The notes beneath the pieces are model-generated. The model saw only the letters and a list, made by a program, of their open reading frames with translations, was not told where the DNA came from and made no database searches. DNA of 64,000 nt. Source: Rhizobium sp. RM (GTDB lineage Bacteria > Pseudomonadota > Alphaproteobacteria > Rhizobiales > Rhizobiaceae). Both the position numbers and the translations under genes were made by a program. Where the stretch lies: assembly GCF_013390595.1 (NCBI RefSeq), contig NZ_JACAWV010000022.1, positions 186,001 through 250,000 on the forward strand, read 5' to 3'. Below are positions 20,102-29,124 of this stretch, piece by piece (position 1 is the first letter of the stretch; every line of letters starts with the position of its first letter).

Positions 20102-21703
20102 ATGCGGCGAAACATTGTTTTGACGATTGCATTCGGATTGGCAATTTGCGCCGGAGCTTTGCCGCTGCTCGCCGCAGTCTACATTTCACGCGAACGGGCC
20201 TTTGCGCTGGAAAGACGGCATCTGGCCGATTATGCCGACTGGACCGTGCAGCGCGGCGACCTCAACATTGCCCGCGCCCGCGCCGTGCTCAAGGTGCTTG
20301 CAGCGGAAAATCGCCAGTCCTGCACGCCCGACGATATTGCCCGGCTGCAGAAACTGACGACCGACGCACTCTCCGTCGATGAGATTGCCGTGACGAACAA
20401 CGGACAACTCGTCTGCGACACCTGGGGGCTGGCCCGCACCGAGGCAACGCTGTTCGAGGACAGCATCGCGCTTTCCGAAGGCTATGAGCTCCGCCTCAAT
20501 GGCGGCGGTCTCTCGGACCCGGTCGATGGCATGATCGTGGTAAGCCAAGGCAATTACCACGCGCTTCTGAAACGCGAACGGCTGGTTGATGTGCTGCACG
20601 ACACGCCCATGCTGCTCGGCATCGCTTCGCTGGATGGCCAGCCGATTGCACTGTCCGGCGCAGCCGATCCGCAGCTTGTCTCGCGTCTGGTCGGCCAGGA
20701 AACCAGCGGTTTCAACGACAGGCAGGTCTTTTCCTCCCGGCGTGGCAAGGACTTTGCCGCCTTCGCCATTTCCAACCGCAGCGTCGTGGACTGGCGCACC
20801 GACGCCGAACTCTGGAAAATGATCCCGGTTGGCATCGGCATATCGCTCGGCCTCATCGCGTTGATTGCCTGGGTGTCGCGGCAGCGATTGTCACTGGCCG
20901 GTGAACTGGCAATCGGCATTCGTCGCAAGGAATTCGTCGCCCATTACCAGCCGATCATCGATCTCGCGACCGGCCGCTGCATCGGGGCCGAAGCCCTGAT
21001 CCGCTGGCAGCGCCCGGATGGCTCCTCTGTCCGGCCCGATCTTTTCATTCCCGTTGCCGAGCAGAACGGCATGATCGGCCAGATCACCGAAATCATGGTG
21101 CGCAACGTGCTTGAAACCATGAAGGATGCGCTTGCCGAACACCGCGACATGCACGTCGCCATCAACATATCGCCGCAGGATGTGGAGGACGGCCGGTTCC
21201 TGACCCAGATCGACGATCAGCTCCGGACCATGAAGGTCCAGACATCGCAGATCTGGCTGGAGGTGACGGAGCGCGGCTTCATTCAGGCAGATGCCGCCAG
21301 CGCCACGCTGACCAGAGCCCGCGACGCCGGACATGTGATTGCCATCGACGATTTCGGAACCGGTTATTCCAGCCTGTCGATGCTGCAGAGCCTGCCGGTG
21401 ACGGTGCTCAAGATCGACAAGTCCTTCATCGATGCCCTCGGTCGCAATGCCGCCACCAGCCTCGTCACACCACACATCATCGAGATGGCGCACAGCCTGA
21501 AACTCAAGATGGTCGCGGAAGGCATAGAAACCGCCGAACAGGAAGCGGTTCTGCACAAGGCCGGGGTGCAATATGGGCAAGGCTGGCTCTATTCGAAGGC
21601 CCTGCCCTTTGAGGACTTCATGGCGTTCTACGAGCGGCGCAACGCCGATATCAAGGGCGGCGCCAAGATCATCCGCCCGGTTCACTTCAGCCATTCACGT
21701 TAA
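20102..21703 (+). CDS. CSS-domain cyclic-di-GMP phosphodiesterase (EAL)
   Basis: A 533-residue inner-membrane protein, the usual length of CSS-EAL enzymes such as E. coli PdeC. Order: helix 1 (residues about 5-27), periplasmic CSS sensor with C74 (QSCTPDD) and C105 (LVCDTWG), helix 2 (about 240-258), EAL domain. Catalytic signatures are intact: GAEALIRW, NISPQD, EVTERG, DDFGTGYSSL, KIDKSFI and EGIE. It should hydrolyse c-di-GMP, lowering adhesion and biofilm. In known members the two periplasmic Cys form a disulphide that restrains activity and sensitises the protein to redox state and proteolysis. AAGGAAG lies just upstream of ATG. Confidence 0.9.
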   Translation: MRRNIVLTIAFGLAICAGALPLLAAVYISRERAFALERRHLADYADWTVQRGDLNIARARAVLKVLAAENRQSCTPDDIARLQKLTTDALSVDEIAVTNNGQLVCDTWGLARTEATLFEDSIALSEGYELRLNGGGLSDPVDGMIVVSQGNYHALLKRERLVDVLHDTPMLLGIASLDGQPIALSGAADPQLVSRLVGQETSGFNDRQVFSSRRGKDFAAFAISNRSVVDWRTDAELWKMIPVGIGISLGLIALIAWVSRQRLSLAGELAIGIRRKEFVAHYQPIIDLATGRCIGAEALIRWQRPDGSSVRPDLFIPVAEQNGMIGQITEIMVRNVLETMKDALAEHRDMHVAINISPQDVEDGRFLTQIDDQLRTMKVQTSQIWLEVTERGFIQADAASATLTRARDAGHVIAIDDFGTGYSSLSMLQSLPVTVLKIDKSFIDALGRNAATSLVTPHIIEMAHSLKLKMVAEGIETAEQEAVLHKAGVQYGQGWLYSKALPFEDFMAFYERRNADIKGGAKIIRPVHFSHSR

Positions 21704-21708
21704 GGCCG

Positions 21709-22590
21709 TCAGCCCGCACTGCGCGTGTGCTCGAAACAGTCGATCAGCATTTCGGTCAGCACCCGGACCTTTCTGGAAGGGTGCTGCCCCGGCGGGCGGA
21801 TGACATAGATGCCGGCCGGCGGCGGCGGATAGCGGGTCATGACCGGCACCAGCGCACCGGAGGCGATGTGTTCGCCGGTAATGCCATCCGGCAACCAGCC
21901 GATGCCGAGACCGGCCAGCGCCGCAGCGGTCAGCGCCACGGCATTGTCGGCCTTGAACCGTCCGCGCGGATAGACCGTGATCGTCTTCTCTCCATCCAGA
22001 AACTGCCAGGCTTCCGTGCCCTGCATCAGCGCCTGATGATCGACAATTTCGGCCGGTGTCTTCGGCTCGCCATGTTTCCTGACGTAGTCGGGGCTGGCGA
22101 CCAGCTTGCCGTAAAGCGGGCCGACACGTCTGGCAATCAGGTTGGAATCCGCCAGATATCCGACGCGAATGGCGCAATCGAAACCCTCTGCAATCAGATC
22201 GACAAAGCGATCGCTGTAGGATGTGTGCACATTGAGCTGCGGATGGCGCTGCGCCATCTGCGCAAGCACCGGGGCAAAATGCGTCGGGCCGAAGGAAAGC
22301 GGCACGGCAATGCGCAGGCGCCCGCAAAGCTCTCCCGCCGGCAGGATGGTTTCTCTGGCTTCATCGATTTCGGCGCAGGCTCTGGCCGCATGATCGCGAA
22401 AGGTGATCCCGGCCTCGGTCAGGGCGGCACCCCGTGTCGTGCGGGCCAGAAGCTGGATGCCGAGTTCCGCCTCCAGCCGGATCAGCCGGCGGCTGACAAT
22501 CGATTTCGACAGGTTGAGCCGCCGTGCGGCCGGTGAAACACCGCCGGCTTCGGCAACTTCCACGAATGTCCTGAGGTCTTCGATATCCAT
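21709..22590 (-). CDS. LysR-family transcriptional regulator
   Basis: A 293-residue regulator with helix-turn-helix GGVSPAARRLNLSKSIVSRRLIRLEAELGIQLLARTTRG and a CrgA-like effector domain. ATG 22590 (MDIEDLRTF) is preferred to the upstream in-frame start at 22626. It is divergent from an isochorismatase-like hydrolase and an SDR gene, its likely targets. It converges with the EAL gene, stops five bases apart. Confidence 0.85.
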   Translation of the reverse strand: MDIEDLRTFVEVAEAGGVSPAARRLNLSKSIVSRRLIRLEAELGIQLLARTTRGAALTEAGITFRDHAARACAEIDEARETILPAGELCGRLRIAVPLSFGPTHFAPVLAQMAQRHPQLNVHTSYSDRFVDLIAEGFDCAIRVGYLADSNLIARRVGPLYGKLVASPDYVRKHGEPKTPAEIVDHQALMQGTEAWQFLDGEKTITVYPRGRFKADNAVALTAAALAGLGIGWLPDGITGEHIASGALVPVMTRYPPPPAGIYVIRPPGQHPSRKVRVLTEMLIDCFEHTRSAG

Positions 22591-22747
22591 CTGGCGTTCC
22601 GGTTTGCGCGACACAGCTTGTCGCAAGTCAGCACTATCGTAGCGAAAAACGCAATGACAGTGTTCGCGCCACAGGCTGCGCCGCTGTCAGCGCAACCCTG
22701 TCGGCAAACGAACGTCACACCCAAAACGACAGCAAGAGGATGCATTC

Positions 22748-23401
22748 ATGACCTTTCGTAACGGCCTTGCTTCACTCCTTCGCCCCGAAGATTCGGTTCT
22801 GGTTCTGATCGACCATCAACCCTACCAGCTTGCCAACCTGAACAGCCACGAGCCGCAGATGGTGGTCAACAACGCGACGGCGCTGGCAAAAGCCGCAAAG
22901 GTGTTCGGCGTCCCTACCATTCTGACCAGCGTGATCGCCGATCGCGGCGGCCTGATCTTCCCGCAGATCACCGATGTCTTTCCGGGTCAGGAGGTGATCG
23001 ACCGTACCTTCATCAACACCTGGCAGGATCAGACCGTGGTGGATGCCGTCAAGGCAACCGGACGCAAACAGCTCATCATCGCCGGTCTGTGGACCGAGAT
23101 CTGCGTTGCCATGCCGACGATCCAGGCGCTGGGCGAAGGCTGGGATGTGACGGTGATTACCGATGCCTCGGGCAGCGTGTCCGTCGAAGCCCACGAACTT
23201 GCGATCCAGCGCATGATCGCCGCCGGTGCCAACATGATGACATGGCTGGCACTGGCCGCCGAATGGCAGCGCGACTGGGCACGCACCGAACACGCCGCGG
23301 AACTGACGGATATCCTGAAGCACCATGCGGCAGGCAGCGGCATCGCCTATCTCTGGGAGCAGCAGCTTCTCAACACCCCGGTCCCGACCACGGCTGGCTG
23401 A
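22748..23401 (+). CDS. Isochorismatase-like cysteine hydrolase
   Basis: A 217-residue protein of the isochorismatase/YcaC fold. The catalytic Asp is in VLVLIDHQPYQ and the nucleophilic Cys in GLWTEICVAMPTIQAL; the conserved cis-peptide is around ICVA. It resembles YcaC-type hydrolases, which form octamers and whose substrates are mostly unknown. AGAGGA precedes ATG. The SDR gene follows after 152 bases; both are probably under the divergent LysR protein. Confidence 0.82.
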   Translation: MTFRNGLASLLRPEDSVLVLIDHQPYQLANLNSHEPQMVVNNATALAKAAKVFGVPTILTSVIADRGGLIFPQITDVFPGQEVIDRTFINTWQDQTVVDAVKATGRKQLIIAGLWTEICVAMPTIQALGEGWDVTVITDASGSVSVEAHELAIQRMIAAGANMMTWLALAAEWQRDWARTEHAAELTDILKHHAAGSGIAYLWEQQLLNTPVPTTAG

Positions 23402-23553
23402 TCATCGGCGCGGGGGTGGAGACCCCATCCCCGACGCCGGTTGCCGCATCGTCTTCTGGCAGAACTGCGTCATCATCGATCATTGCACCGGCTGCATTGC
23501 CGGGCGTAGAACAGGCCCGTTTCAGAACGAAATGTGCATAAGGAGATCGAACC

Positions 23554-24291
23554 ATGGGCAGATTCAGTGGCAAACGCATCTTGATCACCGGTGGCACAAG
23601 CGGCATGGGACTGGTTGGCGCAAGGCGCATCATTGCCGAAGGCGGGACAGTGCTTCTGACCGGCCTGAACGAACAGCGCCTGAAAGCCGCAGAGCGGGAA
23701 TTCGCCGACAAGGCCGTGGTGTTCCGCAACGACGCCGCCGAACCGACTGCAACGGCTCTTGCCGAAACCGTGGCCTCGGCCGGTCCGCTGGACGGGCTGT
23801 GGCTGAACGCCGCCTTCGCGACCCTTGGCCTGCCGGAAGAGATTGATGCCGAAGGCTTCGACGCCATGATGGCGACCAATGTGCGCGGCCCGATGCTGCA
23901 GCTTGCAGCACTTTCGCCGCATCTCGTCTCCGGCGCTTCGGTTCTGCTCACCTCTTCCAGCTCGACCTATGAAGGGGCGGCCGCAACCGCGCTCTACGCG
24001 GCAACCAAGGGCGCGGTCGTCGCCATGGCCCGCTCCTGGGCGTCGGCGCTGGCGCCGCGCGGCATCCGGGTCAACACACTGGTCCCCGGCCCGATCGAAA
24101 CCAACTTCCGCAGCTTTCTGCCGGATGAAGCGCGGCAGGGTTTTGAGGATTTCGTCGTCAATCAGGTTCCGCTCGGCCGGGCTGGCAGCGCAGATGAAGC
24201 GGCCGCCGTTGCCCTGTTCCTGCTTTCATCCGAAGCATCCTATGTCACCGGCAGCCAGTATGCCGTCGATGGCGGCCTCATCATGCAGTGA
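23554..24291 (+). CDS. Short-chain dehydrogenase/reductase
   Basis: A 245-residue classical SDR. Cofactor motif TGGTSGMG at residues 13-20 with a following LTGLNEQRL that suggests NADP(H), the NA motif in LWLNAAFAT, catalytic Ser in LLTSSSSTY and catalytic Tyr-Lys in YAATKGAV. The C-terminus VTGSQYAVDGGL is standard. AAGGAG lies upstream. Substrate unknown; context suggests detoxification or a small catabolic step with the isochorismatase-like enzyme. Confidence 0.87.
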   Translation: MGRFSGKRILITGGTSGMGLVGARRIIAEGGTVLLTGLNEQRLKAAEREFADKAVVFRNDAAEPTATALAETVASAGPLDGLWLNAAFATLGLPEEIDAEGFDAMMATNVRGPMLQLAALSPHLVSGASVLLTSSSSTYEGAAATALYAATKGAVVAMARSWASALAPRGIRVNTLVPGPIETNFRSFLPDEARQGFEDFVVNQVPLGRAGSADEAAAVALFLLSSEASYVTGSQYAVDGGLIMQ

Positions 24292-24361
24292 GTGTCGCAC
24301 CATCGTCATCCGCCTGGTTTAGTCGACGCCCTATCGAGACCTCCCAGGACAGGACTGCATC

Positions 24362-25024
24362 GTGACGATGACGACATCGCCGGACAAGACGAACGCTCGG
24401 CCGGCTCCCAAACTTGCCGAAACCTTCATCCACCCGACTGTGGGACTGCGTGAGGTCGACATCGGCAGACACTGCGAAATCCTCGAGGCCACAAGGGTCG
24501 AATATTCGACGCTCGGGGATTTCAGCTATCTCGGTGAAAACTGCACGGTGGCAGATGCGCGGATCGGCAAATTCTGCGCCATTGCCGCATCGGTCAGGAT
24601 CGGTGCACCGAACCATCCCATGCAGCGCCCCTCCCTGCACCGCTTCACCTATTGCACCGATTATTACTCCAGCGATGTCGGCCGCGATCACGCGTTTTTC
24701 GAAGATCGAAGACGCGCCATCGTCACCATCGGCAACGATGTTTGGATCGGCCACGGCGTCATCGTGCTGCCGGGCGTGACGGTTGGCGACGGCGCCGTTC
24801 TCGCCGCCGGTGCGGTCGTCTCACGCGATGTCGCGCCCTACACCATTGTTGGCGGCGTGCCCGCCCGCCTCATCCGCGAGCGCTTTTCCCGCGAGATTGC
24901 CGGGCGGCTGGCGCGGCTGGCATGGTGGGACAGGCCGCACGACGAGATCGTGGCGCGCGCTGGCGAATTTCGTACCGACGACATCGAAGAATTCTGCCGC
25001 CTCTGGGAGACGGATGGCGATTGA
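24362..25024 (+). CDS. Hexapeptide-repeat acyltransferase, phosphonate-type family
   Basis: A 220-residue left-handed beta-helix transferase. Hexapeptide runs are clear (IGNDVWIGHGVIVLPGVTVGDGAVLAAGAVVSRDV), with a His-bearing loop (GAPNHPMQRPSLHRFTY). N- and C-terminal patterns (ETFIHPTVGLREV; FSREIAGRLARLAWWD) match the hexapeptide family found in phosphonate (phn) clusters. It probably acetylates an aminophosphonate or similar amine. No other phn gene is visible, so it is either isolated or moved. The start is GTG 24362 with AGGA upstream; ATG 24368 is possible. Confidence 0.75.
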   Translation: MTMTTSPDKTNARPAPKLAETFIHPTVGLREVDIGRHCEILEATRVEYSTLGDFSYLGENCTVADARIGKFCAIAASVRIGAPNHPMQRPSLHRFTYCTDYYSSDVGRDHAFFEDRRRAIVTIGNDVWIGHGVIVLPGVTVGDGAVLAAGAVVSRDVAPYTIVGGVPARLIRERFSREIAGRLARLAWWDRPHDEIVARAGEFRTDDIEEFCRLWETDGD

Positions 25025-25072
25025 CCGGGAATAAACGGCGATCTATCCCGCTCCTCAAGCCGGGGGCCAGCC

Positions 25073-26271
25073 ATGACATTTCTTTTCAGCAGAACAGCCG
25101 CGACATCGACACCGATCCCGAAAACCGTCTGGCTGCTCGGGCTCGTCAGCCTTCTGATGGATATATCATCCGAGATGGTGCAGACATTGCTGCCGTTTTA
25201 CCTGGTGTCAGGGCTTGGCGCGTCCGCAATCACCGTCGGTTTCATCGAGGGCATCTCAGTGGCGATCGCCACTGTGACAAAGCTGTTTTCCGGTGTCATT
25301 GCTGACTGGACCCGCAACAGAAAGATGCTGGCCGTGATCGGATACGGGCTGGGCGCGGTCTCGAAGCTCGTCTTTCCGCTGGCAGCCTCGGTTGATGCGG
25401 TGATTGCCGCCAAGGCCGTGGATCGGGTTGGCAAGGGCATACGCCGCGCGATGCGCTGATTGCCGATGTCACGCCACCGGAAATCCGCGGTGCGGCCTTC
25501 GGCCTCAGGAAATCACTCGATACGGTTGGCGGTTTTGTCGGCCCCTTGGCGGCCATCGGGCTGATGTTTGCGCTGAGCGGCAATGTCTCGCTCATCTTCT
25601 GGATCGCAGTCATCCCCGCTTTCCTTTCCGTCCTTGTGCTGATGTTCGGCGTGAGCGAACCCGACCAGCCACCACGCAAGGCAAGCCCGGCTCCAAGGAT
25701 CGGCGAGATGCTGCGACTGAGCCGTGCGACATGGCTCGTCATCCTCGCCGCCTCCGCCCTCACCTTCGTCCGTTTCAGCGAGGCGTTCCTGCTGTTGAAA
25801 TCGCAGGAGGCTGGTTTCCAGCCCGCCTGGATACCGATCACCATGGTCATCATGCACGCCGTTTATGGCCTGACCGCCTACCCGACCGGACGCCTTTCGG
25901 ATATCATCGGGCCGAACGGGCTGCTTGCCGCAAGCGTTGCCGTCCTGGCCGCCGCTTATGCCGTGCTGGCGCTTTCGACCTCGATCCCCGTCTTCCTCCT
26001 CGGCATTGTTCTCTGGGGTCTTCACATGGGGCTCTCGCAAGGTCTTCTTGCCACGCTGATTGCCCAATCCGCCCCGGCGCATCTCAAGGGCACATCCTTT
26101 GGCGCCTTCAACCTGATGACCGGCTTCACCGTGCTGATCGGCAATGTCCTTGCCGGGTTCCTCTGGGAATTCTACGGCTCCGCCACCGCATTCACCACGG
26201 GCGCGGTCCTGTCGCTCTGCGCTTTGCCGGTGCTGCTGCTCGTGTCGAAAAAATCCACAACGCAAGCGTGA
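25073..26271 (+). pseudogene. MFS transporter disrupted by a frameshift
   Basis: Residues 1-128 (from ATG 25073) and a second frame, from about 25441 to TGA 26271, are the two parts of one 12-helix MFS protein. The break falls in the loop where GKGIRGAPRDALIADV is expected: the DNA reads GGCATACGCCGCGCGATGCG, consistent with loss of about 7 bases in a GC-repeat, leading to TGA at 25457. Downstream coding (ADVTPPEIRGAAFGLRKSLDTVGGF...) is otherwise intact with no further stop. Either a recent mutation or an assembly error. The fragments belong to a family near phosphonate or drug exporters. Confidence 0.8.
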
Positions 26272-26290
26272 ACTGGTATAGGCGTGGATC

Positions 26291-26729
26291 ATGATCAGCA
26301 TTCGACCAGCACGCCCCGGCGAGGGCGACCGCATCATGGACATCTGGAGAAGCGCGGTTGATGCCACGCATGGTTTCCCTGCTGCCCGAAGACCGTATCG
26401 CCCTCGATGAAATGCTCTGCGGTTTCCTGCCGCAGGCCCCGCTCTGGCTCGCGGTCGATGCGGCCGATCATCCTCTCGCCTTCATGCTGATCGACAGCGG
26501 CCATATGGAAGCGCTGTTCGTCGATCCGCGTCACAGCGGTAACGGCATTGGCACCGCACTCGTCCGCCACGGCCTCTCGCTTCATCCTGATATGACAACA
26601 GACGTCAACGAGCAGAACGATCAGGCCATTGGCTTCTATAAGAAAATGGGATTTCGTGAAACGGGCCGCTCACCCCTAGACGGACAAGGCAGGCCTTACC
26701 CGCTCATTCATCTGGCTTATGTGAACTGA
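26291..26729 (+). pseudogene. GNAT acetyltransferase disrupted by +1 frameshift
   Basis: ATG 26291 begins a GNAT N-terminus (MISIRPARPGEGDRIMDIW...THGF) in one frame. From about 26380 the next frame continues LLPEDRIALDEMLCGFLP to the acetyl-CoA loop DPRHSGNGIGTALV and NDQAIGFYKKMGF. Removing one C from the CCC at 26377-26379 restores one frame of about 145 codons. The product resembles YafP/YjaB-type acetyltransferases. It is the second broken gene in a row. A downstream ATG (26358) could give a truncated 123-residue protein without the first strand. Confidence 0.8.
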
Positions 26730-26806
26730 GCCACGCACGCATTGCGGCATTGCCAAAACACCCTATTCTGCTGCTTTGACGAGCAGCTTCCGGAGGAAGG
26801 GGTGGC

Positions 26807-27625
26807 ATGAAGCAGACGGCACTCATAGAGCATATTGCTGGCGGGCTTCGCGACGATAAGGCACTGGCTGGTCTTTTCCTCGGTGGAAGTTTCGGGCGTG
26901 GCACCGAGGACAGCTACAGCGATATCGACTTCATCGCTCTTGTCGAGCCCGACGCGCAGACCGCAACGATCACCAGATGGCGCGAATGCCTGCAGTCCAT
27001 CACACCAATCGTTTTCTGGCGGCAACGCGGCCAGGGAAACGTTCTCGTCAATGCAATCACGGCCGACTGGCTGCGATGCGATCTCTCCGTCATGACGCCA
27101 GCATCCTTTACCGGGCGGGCCCGAAACACTGTCCGTCCGCTGATCGACAGGGACGACCGTTATGGCTCGTTACCGGAAACGCTGCCGGTCAAAGCCCCTG
27201 ACACAGGCAAGGTGGAGTTTCTGATCGGCGAATTTCTCCGCGTCCTCGGGCTTCTCAATGTCGTGGTCGGCAGACGGGAATATGTAACCGCTGTCGGTGG
27301 CGCCGGCATGCTGCGCGATCATCTGGTGAGCCTGATGCTGGAAGCGGCCAATGTCGCCGGGCGTGGCGGAGCGCTGCATCTCAGCAAGGCCTTGCCCGAA
27401 GACGACATGCAAACTCTTCTGCGTCTGCCGTGTCCGAAGCCGGAAAGACAGGCGGTCATCGACGCGAATTTTTCCATCGCCGAGCAATTCCTGCCGCGCG
27501 CCCGCGCGTTGGCAAAGCAGCTTGAACTCCCATGGCCCGACGACTTCGAGCAGGCCACCCTGCAGATGCTGGCAAGGTCGCTGGGACCGACACCAGACTG
27601 GAATGCGCTGTCGTCCGCATCATGA
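26807..27625 (+). CDS. Nucleotidyltransferase-domain protein, aminoglycoside-type fold
   Basis: A 272-residue protein with the minimal Pol-beta nucleotidyltransferase signature: GGSFGRGTEDSYSDIDFIAL (GS followed by DxD metal ligands, residues about 26-42). A C-terminal helical domain with SLMLEAANVAGRGGALHLSK follows. Such proteins are often annotated as aminoglycoside nucleotidyltransferase-like, but most have unknown substrates. GGAGGAAGG lies about seven bases before ATG. Neighbours are a broken GNAT gene and a methyltransferase gene, a mixed region of small group-transfer enzymes. Confidence 0.75.
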   Translation: MKQTALIEHIAGGLRDDKALAGLFLGGSFGRGTEDSYSDIDFIALVEPDAQTATITRWRECLQSITPIVFWRQRGQGNVLVNAITADWLRCDLSVMTPASFTGRARNTVRPLIDRDDRYGSLPETLPVKAPDTGKVEFLIGEFLRVLGLLNVVVGRREYVTAVGGAGMLRDHLVSLMLEAANVAGRGGALHLSKALPEDDMQTLLRLPCPKPERQAVIDANFSIAEQFLPRARALAKQLELPWPDDFEQATLQMLARSLGPTPDWNALSSAS

Positions 27626-27775
27626 CGCAACCTTCACTAAGGTGAGCGATGCTCGGCTGTCTGCGTCTTTGAAGCTTCTGGCGAAGCAGCTATCATGTGC
27701 CGCCGTCATCGGGCGGCCGGGCATGTCTCTTTCAGGTGACAGCCTGTCATGGCAGTGCGGATGCGAGGTTCGATC

Positions 27776-28507
27776 ATGGCGCAGAACATTTACGACAACG
27801 CGGCGTTTTTTGCCGGTTACAGCCAGCTTCCGCGCCAAGTGCAGGGTCTGGATGGTGCGCCGGAATGGCCGGCCATTCGCGCCATGCTGCCGTCATTGAC
27901 CGGCAAACGCGTCGTCGACCTCGGTTGCGGTTTCGGCTGGGCCTCGCGCTGGATGCATGAGCAGGGCGCGGCCTCGGTGCTTGGCATCGACCTCTCCGAA
28001 AACATGATCGAGCGGGCACGCGCCGACACGCCCTACCCTGCAATCGACTATCAAAGAGCCGATCTCGAAACGCTTGAATTGCCGAAGGCGTCGTTTGATC
28101 TCGCCTACAGTGCGCTCGCCTTCCACTATGTCAGCGATTTTGAGCGCCTCGTTCGCATGGTTCATGCCGCACTCGTTTCAGGCGGCGATTTCGTCTTCAC
28201 CATCGAACATCCGATCTTCATGGCCGTCGATAAGCCGCAATGGATATCCGATGACGACGGACGAAAGACCTGGCCGGTCAACGGCTATTCGATCGAGGGA
28301 GAGCGGCGCACCGACTGGTTCGCCAAAGGCGTTCTCAAATACCATCGCACGATGGCAACGACGCTGAACAGCCTTGTCGCCACCGGTTTTACCATCCGCG
28401 AAATCAGGGAATTCGCCCCGACGGCGGACCAGATCAGGCAGTTTCCTTCACTGGCTGAAGAACTTGAGCGCCCGATGATGCTGCTGGTCGCGGCACATCG
28501 CCCCTGA
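27776..28507 (+). CDS. Class I SAM-dependent methyltransferase
   Basis: A 243-residue Rossmann-fold methyltransferase. Motif I VVDLGCGFGWASRWM binds SAM; acidic motif II is LGIDLSENMIERARA; motif post-II is RADLETLELPKASFDLAYS. The early IYDNAAFFAGYSQLPRQ segment is typical of small-molecule methyltransferases near the UbiE/BioC group. ATG 27776 has GAGG upstream; starts at 27749 or 27758 are poorer. Substrate unknown. Confidence 0.85.
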   Translation: MAQNIYDNAAFFAGYSQLPRQVQGLDGAPEWPAIRAMLPSLTGKRVVDLGCGFGWASRWMHEQGAASVLGIDLSENMIERARADTPYPAIDYQRADLETLELPKASFDLAYSALAFHYVSDFERLVRMVHAALVSGGDFVFTIEHPIFMAVDKPQWISDDDGRKTWPVNGYSIEGERRTDWFAKGVLKYHRTMATTLNSLVATGFTIREIREFAPTADQIRQFPSLAEELERPMMLLVAAHRP

Positions 28508-28554
28508 CGGACACCCCGCCCCACACCTCCCATTCCATGCCGGCCGGAGCTGCA

Positions 28555-28941
28555 ATGTCGTTTGATACGAATGATATCGAGATGTTTTTCTCTCTGGAAA
28601 CCAGCCTGCACCGCCCTAAGGTCAGATCGTCGCCGCAGGCGGTCTCCGATCTGCTGGCCGATGACTTCGTCGAGTTCGGCAAGTCCGGCCGCGTCTACGA
28701 CAAGCAGATCACCATCGAGGCGCTGGCGCAGGAAGAGGGATCGGTGTCGACACCACCGCTGGAGGTCGCCGACTTTACCGCAAAACCACTGTCGGAAGAT
28801 GTGGTGCTCGTCACCTACAAGAGCATCCGCCCGCTGGCGCAGGACCAGCAGAGCAACGAGGCGCTGAGAAGCTCCATCTGGAAACGCATCGACGGTCGCT
28901 GGCAGATGATCTTCCATCAGGGAACGCCAGTTCCCGTTTGA
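28555..28941 (+). CDS. NTF2-like / DUF4440 protein
   Basis: A 128-residue protein of the SnoaL/NTF2 cone fold: early helix FSLETSLHRPKVR, LLADDFVEFGKSGRVYDK, then strands VVLVTYKSIR and SSIWKRIDGRWQMIFHQGTPV. The ending is typical of DUF4440. GGAG lies five bases before ATG 28555. Members are small-ligand binders or enzymes with no fixed role. It lies 48 bases after the methyltransferase gene and may be co-transcribed. Confidence 0.78.
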   Translation: MSFDTNDIEMFFSLETSLHRPKVRSSPQAVSDLLADDFVEFGKSGRVYDKQITIEALAQEEGSVSTPPLEVADFTAKPLSEDVVLVTYKSIRPLAQDQQSNEALRSSIWKRIDGRWQMIFHQGTPVPV

Positions 28942-29124
28942 CGCGTATTTTCTGCTGTCCTTGATGGATGTGGGAGCGGGAGAGATCATCATCCTGTTCA
29001 CCTTTGCAACACGGCCAAACCGCGGAGCCAGGAAGAGAAAAAAACGAGCAATCGAGCGCTTTTTCAACCCGCTTGCGCACGATCAAAATGAGCGTTACCA
29101 CAATCATGAATTGAGGGGCGGGAC

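Noticed and set aside
27150-27158. Single GGGACGACC inside the nucleotidyltransferase gene
   Set aside because: No second hairpin, short stem and within coding sequence; chance occurrence.
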